64,000 nt of DNA from Sipunculus nudus (Eukaryota > Annelida > Sipuncula > Golfingiida > Sipunculidae). Each line of letters opens with the position of its first letter. The stretch's first letter is position 1. Positions 45,119 through 58,095 of the stretch are shown here, piece after piece. The stretch covers positions 49,604,695 to 49,668,694 of the forward strand of contig CM049316.1 in the NCBI GenBank assembly GCA_026874595.1, in the 5' to 3' direction. Both the position numbers and the translations under genes were made by a program. The notes beneath the pieces were generated by a model that saw nothing but the letters and a program-made list of their open reading frames with translations, made no database searches and had not been told where the DNA came from.

Positions 45119-46868
45119 ATGGGGCAGGACAGACAGACATGGGCAAATTTTAGTAGTCCTCACTCTTTATGGAGGGACACTTAAAGTATAGGAGCTGTAG
45201 CATTGGTATCTGCCCAGCCATTGTTGAGAAAAGCAGTTAGTCTTAACAGACAGAGGACATCAGGACACCAAACCATGGTGTCCACAGCACAACTATACAG
45301 GGATGTCTCACGGGTGAGTTAATTGTGCAGTCTTGGTATTTAACTAAATGGTGGTTAACCTGTTCAACCAAGGCCTGTTCTAAACATAAATACAATATTG
45401 CAATGAGATTTATCAAGCAAAGCTGTACATTTATTGCCAAATCAAATACAGTTATTCCAATTACAGAATTTATAGTAGGTAACTCTTCTGTTCTGTGTGA
45501 ACAATATACAAGCAGCACAATAAAACAAAAATGTCTTTTAGTCCATATACTTGTGTTCAGCATGGCCTAGATAAGGTGCCCACTCCATGCACTACAGCAG
45601 TGTATATTGAATATGATAGGGGGATCTCGATTTCTGGAACCTTATATCACAAGCCCCAACTGTTCTGCCTTCAATGAATGGGTTACTCCAACTGAATGCT
45701 TCCTGGGTGTCAGCGATAGCCACATCAAGGATTTAACTGTTGTGAGCAATTATATGATTTTGTGCACATGTTAACGGCAAGTACACCACAAGATATATAA
45801 CAGTTGGTTAACATCGATCAATGTAAATCACAAGATAAATAACACAGATAGTTAACATCCATCCTTGGTACAGCACAAGATATATCACACAGATTGTTAC
45901 AAGTCATCCACTTTGTCTGTTACTCATTACCATTTATATCTGTACAATCTGGTGAAAACTTCTAATTGTCCATTACATTGAAGAGATGCAGAACCAGATA
46001 ATTAGAGTGATATCCTTCTGAGACATGTTGAAGTTTTTCAAACAAATTTTTATAATGTGTTTAGCAAGGGTATGTTGTTTACAATATGCAAAACTAGGAA
46101 TAACATACAGTGTAATCTACAATAATTACCTTTTATTTTAAACCAAGCTATCCATGAGAGAAATCAATATACACAACCATTTCTTCTATCAGAGGAAAAA
46201 AGTATACCAAATAAAATATATTTAAATCACCTTTTCCACTATAATTACAACAGGGAAAATACAATGAACAAACATATAATGAATACACATAAAAAGATGC
46301 AACAAATCATTTCCAGGTTAATCCCAATGAGTGATGTTTATAATTTCACAAATACTGCTTAAAATGGTACTTAAGTTCAACAAAAATGAAACAATATACT
46401 GTAAATTATATTATGAATAACCAGAAAGAACAAAAACCCCTCAAATTCAAAGTGTCATTCCGGCTCTCCCTGATACTTCCTTATTGATAATAATCAGTGC
46501 CAGTGGACCCTGGTCATCATGAGATACCTCAAATCATATCAGCTTACACAGAACATCATGTCTGGATGGTGTTATCAGACCTAAATATTTGCATGTGGAG
46601 TTCTTTACATTAAAAATTATCTCAACAATATAAGCAGCATAATCTGAAATTGTATACCGCATATTCTATTACTTCTATCGCATATTCCATTACTATTTCT
46701 GATAAATCTACAAAATGCAATCACTGCCTACAACCTTGTTTTGTGATGTTAATGGTCTACATCCCAATTACATCTTGTGATTCCCATGGAGGTTAATCCC
46801 TGACAGCAGTGCATGATGCACACTTTAATAAAATCCTGCTGCAAAATGATCTGTACATCCACAAATGC
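45119..46868 (-). other. CNOT1: Unique sequence downstream of CNOT1, probably including its 3' UTR
   Basis: This stretch lacks recognisable repeats and follows the CNOT1 stop codon on the minus strand. AATAAA signals on that strand lie at 46132-46137 and 45430-45435. Which one is used cannot be decided here. A short plus-strand exon-like island at 45250-45313 with a GTGAGT donor is noted as a finding. Confidence 0.5.
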
Positions 46869-46956
46869 TCATCGGGCAGCCTCTTGACCCTCTCCCTCGC
46901 GTCTTGCCTGGGCCTGCTGATGTTGAACACAGGAGCGTGCAACAGATTCAAAAAGC
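46869..46956 (-). CDS. CNOT1: CNOT1, last coding exon
   Basis: The minus-strand acceptor TTTTCAATTTCAG ends at 46957. The exon starts with one base that completes the Lys codon left open by the previous exon (phase 2). It then encodes LFESVARSCVQHQQAQARRE, an acidic/Gln-rich tail, and TGA at 46869-46871: 28 residues. The vertebrate protein has LFQSVAQ at this point, so the match is to the extreme C-terminus of the NOT1 scaffold. This subunit holds the deadenylases and the NOT module in the cytoplasmic CCR4-NOT complex, which shortens poly(A) tails. The tail beyond SVARSC has diverged, as expected for this end. The exon is a GC-rich island in AT-rich surroundings. Confidence 0.9.
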
Positions 46957-47653
46957 CTGAAATTGAAAAGTGGATGTTAGTTTCTTTTCAAATGGTCCCC
47001 TGGGTCTTAATGGCCATTTTTACAAGCCTTTTTTGTAAAATGGGTCATCCATCCTGAATATAAGTATAGATGCACTAAAAATGGCAGTGCTTATTTGTTA
47101 GATCATTTAATCTATTAGCTAAATTTGTTTAAACCAGGGACCCATGGGTCACAGCATTCATTGTTTATGAGGGTAATTGCATGAAGTCATATTATATACA
47201 TTTGATTTCTTTTTGGAACTAGAATATGGACAGGTGCTTGTCATTGTCTGCTGGATAATGAGGCAATGGATAAAGTGAGGGTTTCCTGATGTATCAGCCC
47301 TGCATATTTGTGGCATCACATGTCACAAGAATCCAAAGATGGACAAAACTAAAAATCAAGGCACCCATGGGTCACGGTGCTCAGCTGAAGTTGACCCTGG
47401 GGGTAAAAATCTAAAATAACAAGGGACCCATGGGTCTTCGTGCTCAGCTAAAGTTGGCCCTGGGGGAATAATCTAAAACAAAGCCTACAGGCCTAATGCA
47501 AACCTGTGCATTGGGAAATACACCAGGTATAATGCTTCAATGCTGGACCATTACTTCTCATGTATATGAACAATGCAGGTACTAAACATTTTGAATAAGA
47601 AACAATTACACAAACATCACTGCTGAAATTCTGGCATGGGTGCACACAACACA
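46957..47653. other. CNOT1 last intron, repeat-edge cluster
   Basis: The first 150 bases are unique intron. Then four degenerate left termini of the GACCCATGGGTC type stand at about 47135, 47360, 47418 and 47220 (ACTAGAATATGG). They are apparently solo or truncated ends of HINE-like elements. Confidence 0.6.
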
Positions 47654-48436
47654 ACTAGGGACCCATGGGTCTCAACGCTCCGCTGAATTCGTCTATAAGG
47701 ATATTTTTAAAGAAATTTTTCCGAATGACAGTCCTGTGACCTTAACCAATGACCTTGTGACCAAAAAATCTTAGAACTTAATATCCTTGAACTTGCAGCA
47801 TAAGGATTATTGTAACAATCTTTTAAAAAGTGACCTTGACCTCTGACCAGATAACCTCAAATTCTACCATGTGTGAATGTTGGAAAGTTCAGGATGAAAA
47901 GTTTGATTTACAGTGCATCCACAATCTTTTTAAAGATGTGGCTCCTGTGACCTTCAACTTAGATCGCTGGACCCTGGTAATCAAAATGAATTTACTTATG
48001 TGGTTGGTCATTATTAAATCAAGTTTGAAGCCAGTTTATTTTTAGTAAATAAATAGAAAAATATTTTTTAAAATAGAAAAAATACAGGTGGTGCCACCAC
48101 ATTTCAGAACCTGACAAAACTCGTCATGGTCAATATTCAAGGCAAGATTCGTGACAAACCATGCATTAATTATCAAGATATTGGAGGTTTTGTATCAAAT
48201 TTCTTACAATTCTGGGGGGTACTTTCAAGCCCCATAGCTTAAAGGATATAGGTCGCAGTGACCTAATTTCAGGTTCTCAAGGAGATTTTTTTATTGACCT
48301 CCCTGGATTATCACTAAGAAGTTTCTAGGACCAGCTGTTACGATTTGTGCCCTGCTAACGGACGGCCGGATATCCGTATGGACGACGGACAAAGCGCTAT
48401 TCCTACACCTCAGTTGACTAATAGTCAGCTGAGCTA
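47654..48436 (-). mobile_element. HINE-like element, CAGCTGAG family, 783 bp
   Basis: The left end is ACTAGGGACCCATGGGTC at 47654, then GCTCCGCTGA. The right end is GTCAGCTGAGCTA at 48436, matching with one mismatch. The body has TGACCTTGACCTCTGACC and a GGTGGTGCCACC box. It lies in the CNOT1 intron. Confidence 0.75.
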
Positions 48437-48789
48437 AAAATGATTGTAGTTGGCACCACCAGTCTTGTATACAACAAAGCTATCAGAGATATATACATAT
48501 GCCCAAGTTCAGACTGATATATCAAACCCCTCCTGAGAAAAAAGCAGGGGGACACACTGTGCAAAAATTATTGTAGGTGGCACCATCAGTCTTGTATACG
48601 ACAAAGCTATTCAATAGGTATAAATATGCCCAATTTCAGGATGATATATCAAATTCCTCTATAGAAATAAGCAGGCACAAAAGTCACACACTGTGCAAAA
48701 GTCACTGTAGGTGGTGACACCTGTCTTGTGAACAAGAAATCCATCAAAGACGCATAGACAGGTCAAAATATCAGGCCAATACATCATAC
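48437..48789. repeat. Degenerate GGTGGCACCA-box tandem repeat
   Basis: Three loose units (about 125 bp) share GTAGKTGGCACCA, TCTTGTATACRACAAAGCTAT and a GCCCAATTTCAGG-type box. They are related to the unit at 54840-55300. Confidence 0.6.
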
Positions 48790-49260
48790 TTACCTTAAGT
48801 CTGATGCATGGGGCTGACCACCCTTAGGTGAGAAAGGCAGTTGCCCCGAGTGAAGTGTGACGAATTTGCTTGCTCAGGCTACTGCACTGAGTGAACTCAT
48901 GACCTGCACCTGGCTAGACTGGGTGAACTTTTGACCTGTACCTGGCTGCACTGAGTGAACTCTTGACCTGTTGCCTAATCTGATACAGTTGGCAGTCTGC
49001 CAAAGCTATAAATAGATTGGCTCCACATGCAGCCCTGAGAGGCATGACACCCATGAGGTGATCACATGGTGCCCTTGAGGTGTTCACATGTCACCCATGA
49101 GGGGATCACATGCCTTGTGCTTGGCTGCACTGACTGAACTCTTGACCTATATCTTGCTGCACTGAATGAACTCTTGATCTATTGCCAAATCTGAAACAGT
49201 TGGCAGTTTCTTAACCTATTTAAATATACAGACACAATCTTAGCCTGTTGGCAAATCTGT
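48790..49260. repeat. CACTGAGTGAACTCTTGACCTG repeats, first block
   Basis: Five to six imperfect units of about 30-45 bp, each with a CACTGAGTGAACTC core. It is matched by a second block at 51060-51440, with flanks also shared (GAGAAAGGCAGTTG, CAGTTGGCAGT). Confidence 0.75.
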
Positions 49261-51059
49261 TTACACATACTGAAGGACTTTGGCTAAAATGCATTTTTTC
49301 AAGCTGACATATTCATAAACTTTTTATCAAAATATCTAGAATAATAAAAGATGCAGTTTTTTCATAAAAAAAGCTGAATCCAACAACATTTGATATATGA
49401 CAGATTATTGCATAAAATCTGGGGATGGCAGTTCCTGCTATTCTGAGAAATTATGGGTTAATGTACAGATGACCAATAACCCCCATACAAAAAAAGGTCA
49501 ATGCAGGTGACCACCAATACCTGAATTTCATATATGGCTCATGTGACCAACACTGGCAGAAAATTTGGTGATGATAGCTCCAGCCGTTTCTAAGATTGTC
49601 ATTTTAGTATGCTTTTTCGGACAGATGACTAGGTTCAACTTCCTGTAATTCAGTAAAAATTCACTGAACTTGAACCATCTGAACAAACTTGACAGAGATG
49701 ATTTAAAAGATTATTTCTCTTAAATATTGAACAAATTGGCTTGACCGTTTTGGAGGAGAAGATTTTTTAAGGTTTTTTAGCTTTTTCTCTATAAAATCTG
49801 AGAAAATGCAGATTTTTTCAGATGGCTAATTTTTTGCATTAAATTTCATGATGCTAGCTCCAGTCAATCCAATAGTATGAGTTCACGTATACCTGTGATT
49901 GTAAACATTGCCTGGCATGAGGAATATCTAAAATCATAAATCTACATTTTTTAAAAGTTTTTAAAAAACATTCTTGTCAATATTAACCAAAGATAACCTG
50001 AATTCTAAATGTCTGGAGGCATGATGAAACGGATGCTGATAAACTGGTTCCAGGCTAGATGTATCTGCTTCACACAGCTAACATATATGGTAAAATGACT
50101 CAATTCAATCTTTATTATTCAGCCAAAATTCATTCTTTGGAACCATAAAAGACAATTTATTATTATAAGAATGATTCAGGGGATTATTCTTGTAAAATAT
50201 TAAACAAACTGGCCTCAGTGGCGTCAGTCAAAAAACGTTTTGCAGGTTTATAACTCATATGGGAAAATAAAGCAAAATGGCTAAGTTAAGCTTCCCATAA
50301 CTCAGCCAAAAATCACTGAACCAAAACCATTTGAACAAACTTGAATTATCAACATCTAAGGATAATTAATGTGTGAGATTTAAGAATTTGGCCCAGTGGT
50401 TTTTGAGAAGAAGATCTTTGTAGCCGCTGAGCTTACTTCAGAAAGCACTATCCTAGGATCATTTCTGAGCAATATTAAACAATTTGGCCAGATGGTTTCA
50501 GAGAAGAAGTTTTTTTGTAGCTGTCAGTATGATATGGGCACTGATGACCCCCGTACAAAAAAAGGCCGATGCAGGTGGCCCCACCAATACCTCAATTTCA
50601 GATATGACTCATGTGACCAACATTAGCATAAAATTTGGTGATGATAGCTCCAGCAGTTTCTAAGATTGTAATTTTAGTATGCTTTTTTGGACAGATGACT
50701 AAGTTCAACTTCCTGTAACTCTGCCAAAAATCACTGAACTTAAACCATTCGAACAAACTTGAGAGAGATTGTTCCAGGGATCATTTCTGTGAAATATTGG
50801 ACAATTTAGCTGAACAATTTCTGAGAAGAAGATTTTTAAAGCTTTTTTAGCTTTTTCCCTATAAAATCTTAGAAAATGCAGTTAGCCAAAAAATAAGCAA
50901 AGTCCGATAGAGTTTTTTAGATGACTAATTTTTTGCATAAAATTTTGTGATGCTAACTCGTGCGGTTTTTAAGATAGTATAGGTTAACGTACAGATGACG
51001 GACGCCGGACGATGCCACACCATCACATAAGCTCACAGGTTCGCTAACAATAGATAGGC
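49261..51059 (-). repeat. HINE-like repeats, TTCGCTAAA-end family, two copies
   Basis: The copies 49480-49900 and 50230-51047 share GAACAAACTTGA, AGATGACTAAGTTCAACTTCC and TTTAGCTTTTTCYCTATA with 28800-29190. The right end is CTCACAGGTTCGCTAA at about 51045. Confidence 0.68.
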
Positions 51060-51440
51060 CTTCTCTTGAGTTTGATGCACTAGGCTGACCAAGCTTAGGT
51101 AAGAAAGGCAGTTGTCCTGAGTGAACTGTGACAAATTGCTAGCTCACTGAGTGAACTCCTGACCTGCACCTGGCTAGACTGAGTAAACTTTTGACCTGTA
51201 CCTGGCTGCACTGAGTGAACTCTTGACCTGCTGCATAACCTGACACAGTTGGCAGTTTGCCAAAGCTATAAATGGATCCAGAATGACCTTTGGCACCAAA
51301 TCTGATACAGTTGCCTGTCTGCCAAAGCTTTTAACAGAATGCAGCTACTGCACTGAGTGAACTCTCGACCTATACCTGACTGCACTATAAATAGATCCCG
51401 GCTGACCTTTAGCCTGTTGCCAAACAGTTGGCAGGCTGCC
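51060..51440. repeat. CACTGAGTGAACTC repeats, second block
   Basis: Colinear with 48790-49260, though some units are replaced. Confidence 0.72.
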
Positions 51441-51695
51441 AAGCTATTTAACCTGAAATCTAAATGTCTAGTGGCATGAGGTAATTCTCAGTAGTAATAG
51501 ATGCTGATAAACTGGTGCCAGGCTAGCTGTAACTGCTTCACACAGCTAACATATATGGTAAAATGTCTCAATTCAATCTCCACAATTCAGCCAAAAATCA
51601 TTCATAAGGAACCATTAAAGACAATTATTATAAGAATTATTGTGGAGATTATTCTTGTAAATATTTAACAAATTGGCTTCAGTTTTGTCAGTAGA
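51441..51695. other. Intron sequence, degenerate repeat
   Basis: Similar in part to 49990-50230 (GATGCTGATAAACTGGT, CTTCACACAGCTAAC). No gene. Confidence 0.5.
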
Positions 51696-53996
51696 ACTAG
51701 GGACCCGTGGGTCTCGACACTCAGATGCATTTGTCTATAAGGATATATGTTTATGAGGTTTTCCAAAATATTGGTCCTGTGATCAGTTTGAAGCCAACCT
51801 GTCTACCCAAACTGGGGTTATCATCCATCAACTAATTTGTGAATGGATGGGCCCTGTGACCTTAACCTTTGACCTTATGATCCCAAAATCAAAAGGAAAC
51901 TTCCCCTATTGGCAGGTGCACCTCATGTTCATGATGGAAGGATTGAGATGAAAAGTTTGGCTTAAAATGCATCCACAATCTTTCTAAAGTAGTGGGTCCT
52001 GTGACCTTGACCTTTGATCTCATGACCCCAGAATCAACAGTTCTTACTTAAGTGGTGGGCCATATATAAGTCAAGTTTGAAACCAATATTTCAAACTAAA
52101 CTGGTGTTAGCATCTGGAAACTTATATGTGGATTGATGGCCCCCATGACCTTGACACCCCAAAATCCATCAGTTACTTCCACTATTGGCAGGTGAGCAAC
52201 ATCTGGAAGATAGAATGTTTGGCTAAAATACATCAACAATTTTTTTTAGAGAAGTGGGTCCTGTGACCTTGACCTTTGGCCTTATGACCCAAATCAAAAA
52301 GGTTCTTACATTATTTGTGGGTCATATATAAGTCAAAATTGAAACCAATATGTCAATCCAAACTGGAGTTATCATCCATATATGAACAACATAACAAATA
52401 TGTGGACAGATGGGCCCCTGTGACGATGACCTTTGACCTTGTGACCCCCAAATCAATCAGTTTCTTCCCCCATTGGCAGCTCAGCTATATGTGCAAGATG
52501 GAAGGTTTTGGATGAAAAGTTTGGCTTAAAATGCATCCACAATCTTTCAAAATAAGTGGGTACTGTGACCTTGACCTTTGACCTCATGACCCAAAAATTT
52601 AACAGAGATTTGGGATGAAAAGTTTGGCTTCAAATGCATATGCATTCTTTTTAAAGAAATGAGTCCTGTGACCATTACCTTTGACCGTTGGACCCCAAAA
52701 TCCACAGTGTTCTTAATTTAGTGGTGAGTCATATATAAGTTAAGTTTAAAACCAATATGTCAAACTTAACTGGAGTTATCATCTGGAAACTAATTTGTAA
52801 ACAGATGGCCCCTGTGACCTTGACCTTTGACCATGTGACCCTAAATTCATTTATGCTCTCCCCCTACTGGCAAGTCAGCTAAATGTGCAAAATTGAAAGT
52901 TTGGGATGAAAAGCTTGGCTTAAAATGCAGCCATAATCTTTTAAAAAAAAAAGTGACTCCTGTGACCTTGACCTTTGACCTCATGACCCCAAAATCATAT
53001 AGGTTCTTGCTTTAGTGGTGGGCCATATGTAAGTCAAGTTTGAAAAAGATGTGTCAATACAACCTGGAGTTATCATCTGGAAGCAAATTTGTGTGGATGG
53101 ACGGATGGACAGCTAGACAGACAAACAAACAGACAGGGTGAAAACTATATGGAATCCACTTGTGATCAATAAACACACCAGGTTTTGGGACACTAGATGT
53201 AATTACAGCTGAGAAACTGACATGATTGTTGTCATTTTATAGTAAAAAAAAATTTTTAAATATTCGTTTAAATAACAAAAAATACAGGTGGCACCACCAC
53301 TTTTCAAGAACTGACAAAACTAGTCATGGTCAATATTCAAGGCAAGATTCATGACAATCCATGCAATAATTATCAATATACTGGAGGTTTTGTATTATAT
53401 TTTTTATTATTCTGGGGGGTACTTTTGGGCCCCATAGCTCGGAGGATATAGGTCACAGTGACCTAATTTCAGGTTTCCAAGGGGATATTTTATTGACCTC
53501 CCTGGACATTCACTTAGAAGTTTCTAGGTCCAGCATTTACCTTTGTGCCTTGCTAACAGATTAACCATTCGAACAAACTTGAGATAGATTGTTCCAGGAA
53601 TCATTTCTGTGAAATATTGGACAATTTGGCTGAACAATTTCAGAGAAGAAGATTTTTAAAGCTTTTTTTAGCTTTTTCCCTATAAAATCTAGGAAAATGC
53701 AGTAAGCCAAAAAATAATCAAAATCCGATGGAGTTTTTAGATGATTAATTTTTGGCATAGATTTGGTGATGCTTAACTGCTGCCGTTTTTAAGATAGTAT
53801 GGATTAATTTTTCGAAGGAACCAAGTCTCAGTGACCCGGTTTTTGGATTGGTAGGTGATGTTGGGGCCATCTAACAGTATGCCAATTGTTGGATTTGTAG
53901 GTCTAATGGTTTCAAAAGGTGCCCATCTAACAGAAGGAAGGACGATTGACATTGGCCCACAACTAAAGCTCAGATGACTTAGAGTCAGCTGAGCTG
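51696..53996 (-). mobile_element. HINE-like element with TGACCTTTGACC array (composite)
   Basis: The left end is ACTAGGGACCCGTGGGTC at 51696. A right end of the CAGCTGAG family is near 53996 (GTCAGCTGAGCTG). 51836-53070 holds degenerate units with TCCTGTGACCTTGACCTTTG near 52007, 52258, 52560, 52805 and 52955. 53560-53810 is a TTCGCTAAA-family fragment, so this may be two or more merged elements. Confidence 0.6.
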
Positions 53997-54331
53997 AAAA
54001 CAGTATCCCCAACTTTTTCAGTCTGGATATACAATAAATGACTCTCATAATGCTTATTACATAAGCTTTTTCATGTTACAGACATATCTTACAGTAAATA
54101 TTGCTTACTACTTACCTTCACCTACAAATGTTACGACATTTAAATATGAAACCTGTCACAGAAAAACATGGCAAGCTAGTTGCAGTATCTGATGAAACGT
54201 GGTGATGAGGGAGGCACAGGAGTGCATTCAGCAATTAGTACACTACAGCAAGTTAAGAATTGTGTGTTAGAACTGATTTTATTTAATAAGTTTACTATTA
54301 ATATATGTAGCCTGTACAAAAAATATCTTAC
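53997..54331. other. CNOT1 last intron, 5' part
   Basis: Unique AT-rich intron sequence. The minus-strand donor GTAAGA lies at 54331-54326. Confidence 0.6.
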
Positions 54332-54466
54332 TTTTCTATTTCTGGGGCACAATGAACAAACTCATGGTTCCAGAATTTGAACTGTGGATTTTTTATCAGC
54401 TCAATGAAGGTCACCAACAAGCCCCAAGGGTGTGGCCGGTTGACAATCAGTCTTTCAAGCAGAACC
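54332..54466 (-). CDS. CNOT1: CNOT1, penultimate coding exon
   Basis: 135 bases, bounded on the minus strand by acceptor CTGGTTTCAG and donor GTAAGA. One leading base, 44 codons and two trailing bases give phase 2 at its 3' side, which agrees with the next exon. It encodes [20 protein letters not shown] and then [15 protein letters not shown]. This is nearly identical to the C-terminal Not1 domain of animal CNOT1, where this segment is among the most conserved of the protein. The domain binds the CNOT2-CNOT3 dimer and partner proteins. Upstream exons (vertebrate order would put the FAEAN segment next) are not seen up to 64000, so the preceding intron exceeds 9.5 kb. Confidence 0.96.
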
Positions 54467-54619
54467 CTGAAACCAGAAAAAAACACCAATAATTATTATC
54501 ATCTTATTATTATTATTATTTCATGTGTAAATGTAGAAATATTGATTGATGTGTTTTCTCCTGAATGTAATGGTGCTTATTGTGCTAAGTGCTATTGTGC
54601 AATGCATGCTACATAAATA
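54467..54619. other. CNOT1 intron next to exon
   Basis: It holds a short (ATT)n run near 54500 and unique sequence up to the next insertion. Confidence 0.5.
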
Positions 54620-56095
54620 ACTAGATATTTCTTGGCACTGCAGGTGCCATAGTATCGCCAGACAATTAATCCCCCCCTCCCCCTTTAAGAATAGTCCCCC
54701 CAACTTCAGCAGCATATACTGACATTTGGCAAGGGACTATTGCTTCTTCCATCTATCAACTTGAGAAACAATATTTTTCACCAAATATGGGGACCAATAA
54801 AGAGAATCACTCTTATGAAAAGGGGATGAATTTATACTATAAAAATGGTAAGGTAGGTGGCACTACCTGTCTGGTTGAGGAGAAAACTCTCCAAGATGGA
54901 TGTACATGCCAAATTGGAGACCAACACATTGAAGGACTCCTCAGATATGAGCAATTTTCATCTAAAACAAATATACAGGTGGACGTCATAGCAAAACGAT
55001 TGCAGATGGCGCAACCAGTCTTGTGTTGATCTATGTCTTGTCAAGATCTATAGATATGCCCAATTTCAGGCCAATAGGGCAAACAACTCCTCTGAAAAGG
55101 GCATTAATTTATTCTTCAAAGACAGAAAGGTAGGTGGCGCCACCTGTCTGGTTTATGAGAAAACTTTCAAAGATGGATGGACATGCCAAATTTCAGACCA
55201 ATACCGTGGACCACTCCAGAGATACGAGCAATTTTCACCCAAAGCACATATACAGATGGACGCCATGGCAAACGATTGCAGATGGCGCCACCAGTCTTGA
55301 ATTCAAGATGGAGGTATCCAAGATCAATGTACATGCAGAATTTCAGCCCAATCTGTCAATAAATTTTAGACTTATAATGCTCACAGTACTGTCAAGTGGC
55401 AATGATGGGGTATTTAAAGGCATGAAAACAAGAGAAAGACAGAAGGTAGCACCACCTGTCTTCCGCAAAAGACAAAGCTATCCAACATCTTTGGTCAATT
55501 TGGACCAATGCATGCATCCCTTATTGAGATATTTATGATTTAGTGTGATTTTCACCATATATGGCAATATTCAAGGTCAAGGCCACTCTCATAGGAAAGG
55601 TCATGACCCCAATTTAAATAAACATCATCCCATAACCTATATCTATGTCTATGCATAATATTAAAGAAATCTGTCCATTAGTTTTTTTACTTATAATGCT
55701 CACAGTACTGTCAAGTGGCAATTTTGGGATATTAAAAGGCACGAAAACAAGTAAAGAATAATAGGTGGCGCCACCAGTTTCTGGAACATGACAACCCTAT
55801 CCATGATCTTCGATCAACTTGATTTTGGGTTCAATCCATGAAAGATTTCTTGAGATATTTAAGAATTTGTGTGATTTTCCCCAAAATTTGACTTATTTAA
55901 GGTCCAGGACACTCTCCTAGTAAAGGTCATGACCTCATTTTAAATAAGCGTCGTCCTCTCACCCATATCTATACACATACCAAGTTTGGTAAAGATGAAA
56001 TATTTTTTGAGTTATCGCGCCAACAAGATTTATAATGCGGCGGCGGTGGGACCGGTATGAAAACATAGTATCCCCCGACTTTGTCTGGGGATACA
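54620..56095 (-). mobile_element. HINE-like element, TATCCCC family, 1476 bp
   Basis: The left end is ACTAGATATTTCTTGGCACTG at 54620, with hairpin GGCAC-TGCAG-GTGCC, then GTATCGCCAGACA. The right end is TTTGTCTGGGGATACA at 56095. The subterminal pair matches in 12 of 13 bases. GGTGGCGCCACC is near 55135, 55282 and 55766. It begins 154 bp from the CNOT1 exon. Confidence 0.88.
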
Positions 56096-58095
56096 ATTAA
56101 ACGATTCAGCTTGACAGTTTCATCATATAACATTTTTAAATTGAAAGAGGCTAAAATTATGAGGTTTTTAAGTGTAAAAAACAGGTCAATGTAGTTGGCA
56201 CCACAAACACTGCAATTTCAAATACGAGTCATGTAACCAACATGTGCACAAAACTTGGTGATGCTGCTAGCTCCTTTTGTTTCTGAGATAGTTATGTCAG
56301 TATGCTTACTTCATAGTTTTCTGGCATGTACATTGGTACCTATGGGCAAATAGTTATACAAAATATAAAATTATGAATATATCTGATTCATCTTGTTCTT
56401 GTTTACTGAGGCTGACATTGGGACTGGGTTCGGAGGAGGGAACAGTGATGGCAGTAAGGAGGGGTGGATGAAGAGAGAAAAGGAGAGAGAGAGAGAGGGG
56501 ATGGAGCATTCAACAGTACTTAAACACCTTAGGGGTTAAAATCTAATGTATAATGAAATATAGATAAAGTCTAAGATGAAGAGGTAATTTAGGCCATGGT
56601 TGGTTGATATGATTGAAGAAATTGTTGCAAATAATATTTTGTGATCTGACCATGCATTTCCATTGGTTACCTTTTTGATGAGCTGTTGACAGTTCAACAT
56701 TTTACACATTTGTTTAATGAGGTCCAATTTTTTTAATAAACCTTTTTGTCTATTTTATATGTATACAGTTGCCATAATGTCCCCATTCTGAGGGGGGGGG
56801 GGAGTTGGGTTATGATGAACACCTCTGTCTCTCTGTATATATTTTTCTTAATTATTAAATTTGTTCACAGTGCCTAGGAGCAAAGACTCAGTGGGGTGGG
56901 GGAAAGGGATGGTGGGAGTTACCACACCCTTGCATATGCATACAGCATATGAAATTTAATTCGACAGTGCTTACAGGAAAAAAAAGTTATTCAAAATTAT
57001 TAAATATTTAAAACAGGCAGAAAGATGAAGAGACAAAGCAACCCATTTTAATTACCATTCTACTGAGTCAGGAAAAAATAAACAATATTTGCATTAATTC
57101 CTTTTTTATAACATCAATTTCTGTCCAAGTTTAACAGTTTTGAGATACTGTGTTCATGGAGGTATAATTTACCTCCATGCTGTGTTGCAAATGAAATATT
57201 CACATATGCACAGACAGGTGGACAGAAAGGACTGATACCTTTATTTCACTTTCAGGGGAATAATGCTTTTAAGTTTATATTAAACCCTATTTTTCAGCAT
57301 GTCCATTTTTGGCATTAATAGTTTTTTTCAGATTCAATTTTTTAATTTAAATTTAAAAAAAAAATTTCCAATAAAAAAATCTAAAAATATAAGTTCATTC
57401 AGAACATCATGTCAAATTATGCATACACATATATGAATTTAAACTGAATTTAAAAGAAAATTATTTTTATGAGATAATATCGCTTAAAAGAACATAATGT
57501 CACAATATGGCATCTTCAAGATTATTCCTTGAATCACTATTACAAAAAGTATTTTACATTGATGTTTTCAGAACATGCTTAATTTTGTTAACTAGAATAA
57601 AAGATTCAGTAATTTAGATGAAAAAAATCCCCTGTTCAAATCAGGTATAAACACTGTTGGTTGGATGAGGGAGAAACAATAATTATGCTAATTACTATCT
57701 CAGCTATAATTCAATACTGAAATTAATATTGAAGTTTTTACTCTTCTGAAGTAAGGAATTCCTCATCTCATGAACATCCACACTTTTACAGCAATACACC
57801 ACTTTTTGGACAAAATTAAATGTGCACTTTAATTATTGTAGCCCACTGCGATAGAATACGAGATCCAAAATATAGCAAAATTCTAACGAGGTTGGCTTGA
57901 TGTAAACAACACTTGATATGGTGTCTAAAAACTTGAATAAAAGCTACTCCTTTCAATCAATTCCTTTAAATTTCAGATTTTAAAAGATTAAATCCATATG
58001 TAAACATGCTGTGAATATTAAATCAACAGTGCATACAGAAAAAAACGTGCCATGGCCAAAGTTGGACTGATTTTATGTTTATGCTAATAACTTAA
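56096..58095. repeat. Mixed HINE-like fragments and AT-rich intron
   Basis: 56096-56320 resembles 28320-28510. 56330-56760 resembles 38640-38930 and includes a GA-rich stretch at 56460-56510. 57440-57870 resembles 42340-42660, and 57900-58090 resembles 62700-62960. No complete termini and no exon are seen. Confidence 0.6.

Noticed and set aside
46809-47057. 82-codon plus-strand ORF
   Set aside because: It is antisense to the CNOT1 last exon and its acceptor. The minus strand gives the phase-matched protein.
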